Below, piece after piece: positions 36,510-48,401 of a stretch of 64,000 nucleotides of DNA (within the stretch, counting starts at the first letter, position 1; each line of letters begins with the position of its first letter). The translations under genes and the position numbers were made by a program. Source of the stretch: Lithospermum erythrorhizon (lineage: Eukaryota; Streptophyta; Magnoliopsida; Boraginales; Boraginaceae); assembly GCA_019722365.1 (NCBI GenBank), contig JADFUC010001683.1, forward strand, positions 744,001 through 808,000. Reading direction: 5' to 3'. A model generated the notes under the pieces. The model did not search any database. It had not been told where the DNA came from and saw only the letters and a program-made list of their open reading frames with translations.

Positions 36510-37240
36510 GTTAGAGATTGATGAAGCACAAGTGTGCCTTTTGGAAATAAGAAACCTTTTGGAATTAGATCACTCGTGGTCCCAGGAAGTAAATCAGTTA
36601 TTCGATTGTTGAGTGAATAAGATCCTTGACCTCCACCATGAGGGAAACCAGTGAATAAGACGTTCGTGGTCCCAGTGAATGGATCGTCGGGGTTCAATTA
36701 AATAAGATCATAGCCTCCTTGAGAGAAACCCGAGTAAATTAGATGTTTCGTGGTCCCAGAGTGTATCGGATCATTCGGGGTTCAAGTGAACAGATCGCCC
36801 AACCTCCACCGGGAGGCTTAGGAAGTGAATCGCATCGAACAAATGATCCCAGTAAATCGGATCAAATTCGGGGTTGAGTGAGATAAGATCGGCAACAGCG
36901 GGGAGAGAAACCGAGTGAATCCGGATGTTCGTGGTCCCAGTGGTCAGTCATTCAGGTTCGAAGTGAATAAAGATCGCTTAACCTGCCTCCACGAGAGAGG
37001 AAAACCGAGTGAATTAGATTGTCGGGGTTGAGAGTGAATAAGATCACTTAACTCTCCCAGGAGGCAGATGATCATATCGGCTTGTGAAGTGCTCAGTGGG
37101 TCAGAATGTTGGGGTTTAAGTGAATAAAATCATAACCTCCACCGGAATGAAAACCAGTGAATCGGATCGCTCAATTACATTGAATCGGATCGTTCGGGGT
37201 TTGCGTAATCGTTCCTTTTTAGCGAAAACCAGTGGATTAG
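36510..37240. repeat. 70-90 bp tandem repeats downstream of pol
   Basis: The phrase gtgaataagatc (variants) followed by acctccaccg recurs near 36613, 36697, 36786, 36877, 36963, 37033 and 37120. Each is linked to gaaaaccagtgaatcggatc and tcgtggtccca-type phrases. Tandem repeats between integrase and the 3' LTR are characteristic of Tat/Ogre elements. Confidence 0.8.
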
Positions 37241-37960
37241 ATCATTTCGTGGTCCCCGGGGAAATTTACACGAAGAATGCAAGATGATTAATGACAACTA
37301 TGACAAAACCAATTCCCAAAAGGAGGATGGTATCATGATAGGGGGAAAAGTATTATTTCAAAATAGCATATACAAGTCAAAAGAAAAAGATAAAAGAAAA
37401 TAGCAAAGTGATGAAAAGATATAAGAGAAAAGATAAGAAAATTTGTAAATAGGAAGGTATAACCATTACTTATCAAAAGTATTACCGCTAAATGGTACCA
37501 GCGCTAGTACAAGCCGAGGGAATATTGACAAAATATTCACAAAATATAAACAAAAATAGACTAGGAGAGGTTAGGCGTCATCACCGCCCCACGATCGCCT
37601 CACCATGCTTCCCAGGCAAATGCATCCAATCCACGCCATCCATTCTCTCCTCTTCTCTTGCTTCCCGCCAAGTTTTAGAGTTGACGAGATGTTGAGAGAA
37701 TATTGGGACTTAAAATACCGAGACCTTTGCTCGGACTCTTAGTAGAAGCTCAAAACTGGCCAGTGCATATCATCTTGAAGGAGCGTCAGTTTAGACTTAG
37801 CTTGGCCAGCATCCTGTGAACAACTTGGAGGTCTTCATATTTACCCTTTCGACTCATCGGCTTTGGGCTTGAGCCGCAAATCTCTCTCTCTGGGGAGCCT
37901 CGGCAGCCGCTTCTCCAAAGAGACCTTATCGGACTGAGGCGGGTTCGGGACTCTTGATTC
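37241..37960. other. Retroelement 3' region, no gene seen
   Basis: Purine-rich A/G tracts (about 37320-37460) and GC-richer DNA. Nothing codes convincingly. Confidence 0.4.
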
Positions 37961-37966
37961 CCTCGT

Positions 37967-39027
37967 TTAAGGATAGCCAGTAAGCTGGCAATTGGCCCTA
38001 AGATGAAAAAACTTAAAGGAAGAAAATTTTACCTTGAGTTGAAAGTGAAAAGTCGTAAAGAGATCTTCGGGAAGCTTGTTGCAAGAAACTCCCTCAATGT
38101 CTTTTTGAACAATACGGGTTCTTGATAAAAGAGGTAGTTGGGGTATGCTCAAGAAATAGTGTCCATAGTTACCGATAATCGAGAGGGAGAGGAATAAAGG
38201 AACTTCAAGAGGGACCCCGCCATAGGTGGTGAACTCGAGGTAAGGAGGAATGGAGGAGGAGTTCACTTTCCATGGGCCTCTTGAGAAACCTTCAGTACGA
38301 TGCAGCCAGTAGTCCACGGGGCTTGTTTGGGAGAGGAAGAGAGGGCTCGGGATAAACTTCAATTTGGAGGAGATTATTACAAGGACCCGATGTATTCAGG
38401 GGCCTTCGCCGACTTCTTGGGGAAGAGGGATATCAGCGGGAACCTGGGAGGAAGGATCACGAGCCGGGTTACTTTCATTTGAGGTCAGAGCCAATGGATC
38501 TTTCAGTGTTGCTTCAGCTGGCCAGGGCATGACAAGGCAGAGGCATTTTCGAGAGGAAACCCTTGGGAAAAAAAAAAGCGGGTGGGAGAGAGAAGAGTGA
38601 GTGAAACCCGTTTAATGCCGAGGAAGGAAAATACTACAGTGATGTAAAAGGAAACATTGACCCTCTGTGAAACCCTCTTTATTCAAAGGGGCGTGGAGTC
38701 AAAGACCTCGTGAGGAAGAGGTTGGGGAAAGCCCTTTCTCAACTTATCTACCTCGGATTGGGTCCTTGCAGAGTCCTCGAAGGCAAGGAATTTGGAGGAG
38801 GCAGGGACGAGTAACAAACGTGGATCACTGAGCTGCGTCTTTAGCCAATCTGATTTGAACAGGCATTCGGCTCCACGCTTATCCACGCTGTGGTATATAA
38901 AAGTTGTAGGAGGAAAGGTAGCTTTGGAAATAATAAAGGACCATGGATAATGCATGGTACCAAACAAAGAAACCATATTGAGATAGCAATGAGACAGGCC
39001 ACTTGGAAAACTGGTAAGTATCAGCAA
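37967..39027 (-). pseudogene. Possible antisense ORF of the Tat element, two pieces
   Basis: Two open stretches on the minus strand, 39027-38683 (114 codons) and 38362-37967 (131 codons), lie between pol and the next LTR and oppose its direction. Tat-lineage elements often carry an extra antisense ORF in exactly this place. Neither piece matches a domain I can name. The call rests on position and openness in GC-rich DNA, so it is weak. Confidence 0.3.
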
Positions 39028-40079
39028 AATTAATTAATTGACGAGAAGCAGGTCGGGGTCACTTAACGCCTCGTCTAAGAAAACTCCGTCAGGCGGAGAC
39101 CATAATTGAAATTCCCCGAAAGAGGGGTGGTATCAGAAGTGGAAATAGGCGTGCCTTTGGGAGGCACTTTGAAGTTGAGGGAGTATCCACACTTTCCCCC
39201 TCCAAAGGAATCCGAGTTTTCACCCAGCATCGAGGGGATGGCGTAATAGTTCTGGGGATCGGCGCGGTTGATAATCAGTGATCAACCCCGGGATAGTCTT
39301 CGCTTTGACCTTCTCCAAGCTCTACAATGGTTTTTTTCTTTGGAAGGATGGGAGTAAAGGAGCAGCGAGTTTCAAACTGAAGGCTGCCCTCGTGAGGGGG
39401 CCTCGTTAGGTGAGCTGATGGGCATCGCATTTAGAGGAGCTTGGGGTGTATCCAGAGGCTGGGAGAGAAGAAAGAAGGGGTTGGCTTAGGGATTGTCTGA
39501 CAAAGACTACAAAGTCTTAGGGTTTTCACTCATGCTTGAGCCGGCGGTCTGAACTAAATGAATCGGTGTTTGAGGCAGAGGAATCATACGAACTTAGCGG
39601 TTAGAATAATATACATGTGGGGAGGATAAAATAAACAGAGTTTTATTGTTAGGAAACTATATATCTCTGACTACTTAGGCAAACTTGCCCTGGCCTTGGT
39701 ACCTCTGAAGAGTCCATGAGAACTTTAGAGGGATGAGTAGGGCTCGGGAAGGGTGCCAAATTCGGCACCATAACGAGAGTAAACAAAGATGCTTGAGAGA
39801 AAATAGATTATGCTTGAGAGGGCAAGGGGTTTTTTTGTTCTAAAGGAGAGCGAAGAAAAGTAGTACTGACAATGAACAAAGAAAATGAAGGCGATTACCT
39901 TTTATCTGTTCATAGTGTGTCACAAGGTTTCTGGCCATAAAAATGGCATCAAATGGCTAGTGAGGAAACTTAACCCTTCAAATTTCACTACCATTTGAAA
40001 ATTGGTTGTAGATTTATTGGGATTAAAAGGAAAAATTGATATGGACATTTAATAGGTTTATGTTCATTGGATTATTGCA
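39028..40079. other. Retroelement-derived DNA without recognised gene
   Basis: Contains a ctgactacttaggcaaacttg phrase (39658-39680) resembling the Tat/Ogre tacgtaggca signature. No coding domain. Confidence 0.35.
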
Positions 40080-40612
40080 GATCCGTTTAAGATGAACCAA
40101 GCCCAGGTATAGAGGCTTTAAGTCCATTTGCCAAGGTGAGATGGGATCTTTGAGATGGTATTGACTTGTCCACGAATCTTAGGCAGGCCAGTCACTCGGG
40201 TATTTTTTATAAATACTCATGTCGAGCACGCTTCATTTAAGTGTGTAAATCGAGATTGTTATCTCTTTGTTGGCAGAACTTTTCACCTTTACGGCCAACT
40301 TAAGTATCGTGGCTACGATCGACTTCGGTCGTAGTGCAGGTACAACAACACCCGGGTTTAAATTCACGAGCGATGGAACACGAGGAGCAGCATATGACCG
40401 AAATAACAACTTCGGGCCGGGAGGGCATTGCAACAATCACCTCGGGAAACTCTCAGATTATGCAGAGGCTCGAGCCAAAGAATCCGTCGAGGCGCATGAG
40501 AGGGAGAAGCGTCGGCTTCGGGCTTCCCCGGGGCAGCTGCGATTATTAAGTTGGTGAGTCGCTTGAAATCAATCTCTCTCTAGAAGATCTCCGGAAAAAG
40601 ATACACATATCA
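40080..40612 (+). mobile_element. LTR end and gag start of a second copy of the Tat-type element
   Basis: About 40080-40334 is LTR-like, with ttttttataaatactcatg as a TATA-type site. From about 40335 the DNA is homologous to 33398-33665: tcacgagcgatggaacacga, gcaacaatcacctcggga, then atctctctctagaagatct and ccggaaaaagat. Homology stops at about 40612, so the second copy is truncated right after its gag start. Confidence 0.55.
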
Positions 40613-42437
40613 TGGATTCTACAAAATGAAATAATTGGGACTCTTTTACAGATCGGAATAGATTCTTTTGATCACATGAAAGCAAAGGCTGAGCATTTAC
40701 ACCGAAGAAATTAAAATGATAAACTACTACAGTAGTCCCAAACAGAGAAAGAAAAATTGCAGATTCTCCCACACGGTTTGCACTCGTCACCAAAGTGGTA
40801 AAGTGTATACATAATTACATACGGAGTATTTATTATATTCTATACTCTCTTTCATTTACATTAATTAATGCATGTTCACATTTAATATGATTCTTTTAAT
40901 CATAAGTGTGAAACCGTCGTATCGATGGACTCTCGAGATTCCTGTCCTGAAATATCACAGTGGAGATAATGATGGGATATGCCTCAATTGGTTAGGGGAT
41001 TAGAATTTTCATTTTAATCACTTCAATATAAAACTTATTCCTTATTAATATTTTAAATTTTTACCAGTTGAGTGATGCCATATTTTAATGAGGACTCCCT
41101 ATTTACCTTCCTATGGGACTGGATAGAGGTGGCGAATGGCAAATAAATGGAATGTGGATGACCATGACCCATAAGTAACCTTGCGTTCATTAAAGTCGAA
41201 TGCGGATTGTCTGTCTGTGTCCGTAATTGTTGGCCCAGGAGTGGATTACTGGATTTGGGCTCGGAAGTATTCAGGTCCTGAAGGGCCACTTGTTCAAATT
41301 ATTGTCAACCTCCCAGAGTACAACTGTATAGAGAAAATTGGGAAAATAGTACTGATTTGACCGGTTTTTTAAAATCTAACACCCGATTAATTTTATTTAT
41401 CTAAATGATACATTTTCATGTAAAAATACCTAAATACTCCCAATCGTTTCTTTCTCATTCTTCCTTTTTTCTAACTTGCTCTTTTCCAAATCACATCACC
41501 CCTACCCAATTAATTTTACTTGCTCTTTTTTCTAACTTGCTCTTTTTCTAACTTGCTCTTTTCCAAATCACATATACAGTATAAAATTTAAGGTTATCTA
41601 TTCAACTGTGCAAAGACAATAACGATTGGCAAAACAATTGGCAATTCGTTCAAGAAAATTGTAGGGATATAATTGTCAAAATAACTTTTTGAGACCCGCG
41701 TATAAAAATTTTGAGACCCGCATTTAACAGTTTTCATTATTATTTACTAACACTTAATTTGATCCAGAAAATTGAAGTCAGAAGATGATTTAGTTGGAAA
41801 ATGGCATCAAATAGCTAGAGACATGAATGCATCCAGACAGGGATCTACTCTAGTGGAATGAAACATTGAGTGAGAAATATATGGATGAGGGGTACCAACT
41901 TTTCTTAACATTCTCCGACTATTTTAAAATAGTTGTCTTGTTGGCTATATACTTCCACCAATATCAAGAAAATGGAGCCACCTTCTTATTAGGACAATCT
42001 TAGCTTGTCCCCTCCCCCGGCCCATAACATTATATTGTGCTTAATAATAACCTGATAAGCTTTATTAAATTTTTAAAGAAACCTTCAAAATACTTTATTC
42101 CTATATTAAAATCCCACTTCTTCAACAAACTTAAAAGCTTTTTTTTTTTTAATAAACCTAGCTAAAACGCCTAAAAGGTTGAACGAAGTACAATAATACA
42201 TGTAAAGAAGTGAAAACTTGAACTTATATAGGTCCTGATGATGATCCATGTTGGTGTATATATATCATACTCCGTATTACTTCTCCTACATAACTAGAAT
42301 GAGTTCAAGATCAATAGAAAAAAGCCAACCAAAAACATTCAAAATTTCTTATGTTTATTAATAAATAATAATATATATTAGCAAGCTTAGCTTGTACAAA
42401 CTCCAATTCTCTACATATACTATACAGTTCTTGAAAA
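40613..42437. other. Intergenic region upstream of the peptide gene
   Basis: AT-rich. It includes a duplicated tttctaacttgctcttttcc tract at about 41467-41577 and a tatatatat stretch at about 42256, roughly 180 bases before the peptide start. No gene is recognised. Confidence 0.45.
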
Positions 42438-42954
42438 ATGAAAGCATATGTTTTTATTTTTCTATTACTAGTATCGCATGTAATCCATGAAGTTCAAGGT
42501 ATAAATTTCTACGTCACTACGTGTTCAATTATTACTCTTAGTATGTAATAACAAATGACATATCACATATGAATCATACTGAATATTTTCTCATTTGTTT
42601 ATGTGAAGGCATACGATTGAAGAAAGCATCCGTTTTTAGTTCTCACCAAAAGTCCAATGTGAGAATTATTTTCTTGGGTATTGAATTCGATTCAAGAATT
42701 ATTTTCTTGGGGTCGTCCTTTTTTCTTTCTTTTTATAGATGATGAGAAGTTAATTTGTTGTCTCATTACATATACAGGATGAAGCTGGTACTTTGGTTAA
42801 AAGTAAAAATGTTATTATTGGTGTTGAGGAGATTGAGAATTTTCAAAACGAGAAAAGAAGACTTTCTTCGAAGAAATCAAAAAGGAGCCATTGGTTACCA
42901 AAAATCCATGAAGACTATTACGGACCAAGGCATCATAGAGCTCGGCACCATTAG
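42438..42954 (+). CDS. Small secreted peptide precursor, RGF/GOLVEN/CLEL-like
   Basis: Three exons, 42438-42498, 42609-42658 and 42778-42954, join to a 95-residue protein. It has a clear signal peptide (MKAYVFIFLLLVSHVIHEVQ), a variable charged middle with basic clusters (EKRRLSSKKSKRSHW), and the extreme C-terminus DYYGPRHHRARHH. RGF/GOLVEN/CLEL hormones are 13-residue tyrosine-sulfated peptides starting DY at the very C-terminus, e.g. DYSNPGHHPPRHN and DYWKARHHPPKNN (from memory). Here the DY, the P/R-HH centre and a basic His end are kept. The usual prolines at 9-10 are Arg-Ala and the final Asn is His. Family members act from the cell wall on RGI receptors to control root meristem size or gravitropism. 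The fit in size, layout and position of the motif is good, the motif itself is divergent. The gene is split into short exons and so easy to miss. Confidence 0.65.
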
Positions 42955-44009
42955 AGATATCAATAACTTGCTTAGTTGATTAATTTATTCAATTTTGACA
43001 ATTGACTCAGATTGGTTTCCATCCTTAGAGATCGACATATCAACTTGTCCATGTATTGGATTTTTTTTTTTTTGAAAATTAGCGATGATAAGAGTATTAC
43101 AATTTATGGAAATATTATAAATTTGAGATTTTTTCTTTAATTAATACAAGGAATAATGATAACTAATATAGGTTAGAGAAGCTACTGAGTAAAAAGAGAA
43201 ATGTGGATTTTCTCCCATGTATTGGATTCTTGATTTTATCACTTTTGTATTATTTCATGACTTGCATATTTGCATGCAAGTTAGGCCTTATGATACCAAG
43301 CTTTTTCTTTAGTATTTGATATTAAATCAATCACAATCATTAGATCATCTTTTTTTAATGATTTTAGATTTAATGGTTAATTTTGAATGAGTGAAGTGAA
43401 TTTTTTGAACTTTAGTATCCTAATACTAAAATTTAGTTTAGTACTATAAATCGGACTTTTTTGCATGCATATAACCAATTTTTTAGGAACAAAAGCGTTC
43501 AACTCTCGACTAATAATAATATTGAGTTAACGTGCATTATAAATCATTTTATGTATACCTATAAATTTATAATTTCTCATCATCGCCAATTAAAATCGAT
43601 ATTTTTTCAGAAGGGAGGTAGTAATTAAATTTAGATTATCGAAACTATGAAGGAAGAGGGGTCCCCATCTAGCTCCTTTTCACGGAATTGCAATGAATTT
43701 ACAATAGCCTCTATTACCCTACTCAATATGTAAGCAAAAATGCAAAATGAAGCATATACTTTAAGGTGTCAACTTGCGTTCTGTGGTCACCATCAATGCA
43801 TGTACGTTAGCCATTAACCTCATGCATCCTTCAAGGCTAACAGTACCCAAAAGTTTGAAATTATTATAAAGCAACTGAAGAAATTACTTATTTTATCATG
43901 ATCATGTCTTTATTTGCATAGCTCTAGTTGTTGTCATACATGTCTCTGCTAATCCAGTTTGTCTATCTGCTAATCCAGTTTTTAAATTGCTCAAATGCTT
44001 AAGCGTATC
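42955..44009. other. Intergenic region
   Basis: AT-rich, with no ORF or repeat of note. It should include the peptide gene's 3' UTR. Confidence 0.45.
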
Positions 44010-44198
44010 GAAATTGAGTTTCATTTATTTGAGAAAAAGTAGCACGGAAAGAGCTTCAGTTTCAATTTATTTCTAAAAAAAAATTTCTTGATGTTCTTAC
44101 TAAACCTCTTGGTACATCGCGTTCCAGTTCTTTCGAGACAAGCTGAAGGCGGTCTGCTTCGGCTTTCTTTTAGACCGCCTTCAGCTTGTGCAGGGGAG
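44010..44198 (+). pseudogene. Copia polyprotein C-terminus remnant
   Basis: The plus strand reads RKELQFQFIS, then KNFLDVLTKPLGTSRSSSF, the end of a Ty1/copia RNase H region (usual pattern ...F-I-S-T-x-x-Q-x-A-D-x-x-T-K-P-L). A purine-rich caggggagta at 44191-44200, a polypurine tract, follows at the start of the LTR. Upstream pol is missing. Confidence 0.65.
44140..44187. repeat. Perfect 16-bp inverted repeat (hairpin)
   Basis: aagctgaaggcggtct (44140-44155) and agaccgccttcagctt (44172-44187) are exact complements with a 16-base loop. It sits at the end of the copia coding remnant. Confidence 0.9.
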
Positions 44199-44435
44199 TA
44201 TTAGATAACCTTTGACTCATTTGAAGCATCCAGTTTATCGAACCTTATCAGTTGGTTTGTTGTGATTAGATTAGTTTGTTATGATCACCACTTGCATAGG
44301 ATTCTTCTCTTATGTAGTTTACTGTAAGTGTAACTCTTATATATTCTCATTATATAAATGATGCAACTCATACCAAAAGAGTATTAGAGTTTGGCGATTA
44401 TTATTGTCTTCTACATTGAGCTTTTAGATTCAACA
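44199..44435 (+). mobile_element. Copia 3' LTR, about 237 bp
   Basis: Starts tattagataacc directly after the polypurine tract (the usual TG has become TA) and ends gcttttagattcaaca. It has a TATA-type cattatataaatgatg at about 44348. Length and layout are typical of short copia LTRs. No 5' partner LTR is in the window. Confidence 0.6.
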
Positions 44436-45410
44436 TCCCTCAATAATTTTATGGCAATAATATTCATATAAACCATTCACTCTTCAATCAAACAATTAAT
44501 TTTTGTATCTGACTAATATGCCATAATGGTGCGGAACAATTAAAAATTTCTCGTCTAGCAGGATAAGGGAGATTAGTTATGGATAAATGGAGAATGTTTA
44601 CCAATTTATCTAAAATGAACCACAAAAATTATCTGATATTCAAAATAGATAAAAAAAAAAAGTGCATGCAATATAACGAGGATACTAACTATTTGAATTT
44701 TAGCCTTTAATTTTTATTGCATGTATTATAAGTTCTTGTAATGTGATTGTTTTACTTATTCTAATTATTGCAGAAATAGTAAATGGTCCTCCTAAACAGA
44801 GATACTTTGACTAAAACAAGAGTCTTGACTTAGTTGACTGTCATTATTGGACAGCAACATAAGAATAAAATTTATTTTAAAATCAAAATGTGGATTGATG
44901 AATTGGTAGATTGGATTCTGCATATTGCATAACTTGTAGTTCAAACTTACCGTGATATAAAGTAACTCAATTTTCTCCATTTTATGGAGTAAGTAAGAAA
45001 AAAGAGGATAGCCCATCATCTTTTTAGATTATTTGTAAGCTAATGGCAAACATAATCTTAATAAACTATCACCAAATGGTCCCTTCTTGTTCCAAAAAGA
45101 AGTCCAATCATATCAGTATATCATACTTAACCAATGCCCTCTTTTATGCAACCTTTCTATATAGTCCCCATGGATTTCCAAACAACAAGATCACACATAT
45201 AAATCAATATCATAAGCTGAGACCAACCTTTTCTTGTTTTTTGTTTTTTTTTCATATTAAAAATTCGATTCATTTATTTATAAAAATTCGAATCTGAAAT
45301 CTCATTATTGCGAGTATTACTAGGGTCACTAGAATAATCCTAGTGGTTTCTTATTTTGTTATTTAAAGAAAAATTTGCTCATTTTTGTTTTCTTGAACAT
45401 TCAAGTCCCA
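44436..45410. other. Upstream region of the LRR receptor gene
   Basis: AT-rich, no gene. Presumed promoter and 5' UTR of the MOL1-like receptor; no site was identified firmly. Confidence 0.45.
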
Positions 45411-48401
45411 ATGGAGATTCTCCAGCCTTGTTGTTTCAGTCCTCTTCTTTTTTCTATGATGTGCATGTTTATGGTATCTGTTTATTCAGTTGATCCACAC
45501 TCTAAAGCACTATTGAGCTTAAAATCTGTGCTCATTGATCATTCCTCCAGTTTGAGTGATTGGTTTATTCCTACTAATCCTAAATTGAACAACTCTGGTG
45601 AGTTTATCTATGCATGTTCTTGGAAGGGTGTAAGTTGTAACTTCAACTCAACTTCTGTCATAGGATTAGACCTTTCTATGATGAATCTTGCTGGTGTTTT
45701 ATCTGGCAAGCAATTCAAGCTCTTTTCTGATCTTGTTGAGTTCAACATCAGCCATAATTCTTTCTCTGGAAACATCCCTGTTGCCCTTTTCAGCCTTACT
45801 AACTTAAGAAGCTTAGATATCAGCAGGAACAACTTTTCAGGTCACTTTCCTGATGGCATTTCCAATCTGAAGAAACTTATTGTTCTTGATGCATTTAGTA
45901 ACAGCTTCTCAGGTCCCTTACCAGTAGATGTTTCTCGAATCGAGTCACTTAAAGTTGTTAATTTTGCTGGGAGTTACTTTGATGGATCAATTCCATCAGA
46001 GTTTAGTTCATTCAAGAATCTTGAGTTCCTCCATTTGGCAGGGAATTCACTCTCTGGTGAACTCCCTCCAGAACTATTCAATTTGAAAACAGTGACTCAT
46101 ATGGAGATTGGTTATAATTTTTTTGAAGGAAGCATTCCATGGCAAATTGGAAACATGAGTGAGATTCAATATCTTGATATGGCAGGTGCTAACCTTTCTG
46201 GTTTAATACCTAAGCAGCTTAGCAATCTCACCAAGCTTGAATCACTTTTTCTATTCAGGAATCGGCTAAATGGACAAATTCCATGGGAACTAAGTAGACT
46301 TAGTTCATTGAAAAGCTTGGACCTTTCTGATAATATCCTTTCTGGGTATATTCCAGAAAGTTTTTCTGAGCTAAAGAGTCTTTCTTTGCTTAGCCTCATG
46401 TATAATAACTTGATTGGCACTGTTCCTGAAGGCATTTCCAGGCTTCCAAATCTTGATAGCCTGCTTTTATGGAACAATTTCTTCTCAGGGTCTCTTCCAG
46501 AAGGCTTAGGAAGATCTTCAAACCTCAAATATTTGGATGTTTCAACCAACAATTTCACTGGAAATATACCACCAAGCATCTGTGAAAGAGGGATGTTAGA
46601 AAGATTAATTCTCTTTTCTAATAATTTCACTGGTGAGTTGTCTCCATCTCTCTCAAATTGTTCCTCTCTTATTAGGATAAGACTAGAGAGCAATTCATTT
46701 TCAGGTGCAATGGCTCTAGACTTCAGCAATCTTCCTGATTTAACATATGTTGATCTGTCTAGAAATAAATTGGTAGGAGGAATTCCTAATCATATTGTTC
46801 AAGGTTCCAAGCTTCAATACCTCAATGTTTCTTATAATGTAGAGCTTGGAGGTATGATTCCAAAAGATATATGGATATTACCAAATATGCAGAATTTCTC
46901 TGCAGCCTCCTGTAAAATTTCAGGAGATATCCCTTCATTTGAGAATTGCAAATATGTAACTGTTATTGAATTAAAAAGGAACAACTTATCTGGAATCCTT
47001 AAAGAAAGTGTATCGAATTGTCAGGCACTTTTGAATATGGATTTGTCTTGGAACAGTTTAACTGGTAATATTCCTGAAGAGCTTGCAGCTTTGCCTGTTA
47101 TTGGTGTCTTAGACCTCTCTCATAATATGTTTGGTGGTCCGCTGCCAAAACAGTTTGGCAACTCTTCAAGCCTGAAGCAGTTTAATGTCTCATTCAACGA
47201 TATCTCTGGTAATATTCCTCAGGAAAATAGTTTCAGGGTGATGGATAGTAGTGCCTTTGAGGGTAATCCTAAGCTCTGTGGAGCTCCACTACGGCATTGT
47301 CAGAATTCAATGCCTAATAAACTGGAAATAGGAAGTCAAAGAACACAGAAACTTGCTTGGTTACTCATAACTTGTGCAGTCGTAGTATTGTTTGTTACTT
47401 CTGCAATATTTGCTATAGTTTACCTTAGGAGAGGCGCCAACGGAGAGTGGAAGATGATTCATTTTAGTGGGTTGCCTCAAGTGACAGCAAATGATGTTTT
47501 GAGGAGCCTTAACTCTATCGACACCATGGAGATGGTACTCCCCCCCTCAGGTTCAGCAGCCTACAAAGTCGTGCTGCCTACAGGACTAACTGTTTCTATA
47601 AAAAAGATTGGATGGGAAACAAATCATATGAAAGGAATGTTACGGTATCTGGACAGGATGGGAAATGCCAGGCACATAAACTTGACTAGACTGCTAGGAG
47701 TGTGCTATAACGGGCATCTAGTGTATCTTTTATATGATTGTTTTGGCAATGGAAACTTATCAGAGAGGATTAGTGAGAAGAGGGGTTGGTCAACCAAGTA
47801 CAAAATCATAATAGGGATTGCAAGAGGTATATGCTTCCTTCACCACGATTGCGTTCCTGCCATTCCTCATGGAGACTTAAAATCTTGTAACATATTCTTT
47901 GATGAAAATATGGAACCCCATTTAGCCGAATATGGACTAGGCGCATTGTTCCAGATCAAGAAAGGTAAACGTTATGTAAGGAAAAAGTATTATTATTTTT
48001 ATGGCAAGGATTCTTGGTATTCCTCCATTTGCTTAGATTAAGGCATGTACTATGCCATTTATCTCTTCTAATATTATCGTATTCACTTGTGTTTTTTGTT
48101 TTTTCAAGAGGGATTCACAACAACGATCAAGGAGCAACTTCAAATGGATATATACAACTTTGGGAAACTCATTTTGGAGATCTTGACTAATGGTAGGCTG
48201 GACATTGATGTAGCAACGATGCAGAACAACCCAAGAGAGAGGTTTGTCAGAGAGACTCTAATTGAGAATGATATTGCTTCATCAGGTTTACTTCAGAGTG
48301 AAATAGAACAAGTTTTTGAAGTAGCTTTCCTTTGTATTAGAAGCTCACCAGAAAACAGGCCATCTATGGAAGAGGTACTGAAGTTACTGTCCAAGCAATA
48401 G
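45411..48401 (+). CDS. MOL1: MOL1-like LRR receptor pseudokinase (LRR-XI)
   Basis: Two exons, 45411-47964 and 48109-48401, give 948 residues. Signal peptide, LRR N-cap (ACSWKGVSC), about 22 plant-type leucine-rich repeats, a paired-cysteine C-cap (NPKLCGAPLRHC), one membrane helix (about 646-671), and a kinase-like domain. It resembles Arabidopsis MORE LATERAL GROWTH1 (At5g51350), a repressor of cambium activity, along its whole length: SGKQF, RSLDISRNNFSGHFP, VVNFAGSYFDGSIPSEF, VTHMEIGYNFFEGSIPWQIG. The kinase is degenerate: the glycine loop reads PPSGSAAYKV, the lysine is kept (SIKK), HRD is HGD, and DFG is EYG. So it probably signals by partner binding rather than catalysis. The activation segment after EYG is short. 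The ATG at 45375 upstream would add 12 residues; 45411 was chosen because the signal peptide follows it directly. Confidence 0.88.

Noticed and set aside
39127..39138. tggtatcagaag, resembling the initiator-Met tRNA primer-binding site
   Set aside because: No LTR end (CA) precedes it and it lies between the antisense open frames; likely chance.
40975..41005. cctcaattggttaggggatt as a pol III box A
   Set aside because: No box B at the expected distance, so neither a tRNA nor a SINE is supported.
46166..46729. 187-codon minus-strand frame inside the receptor gene
   Set aside because: Shadow of the LRR coding region on the opposite strand; the repeats keep the antisense frame open.
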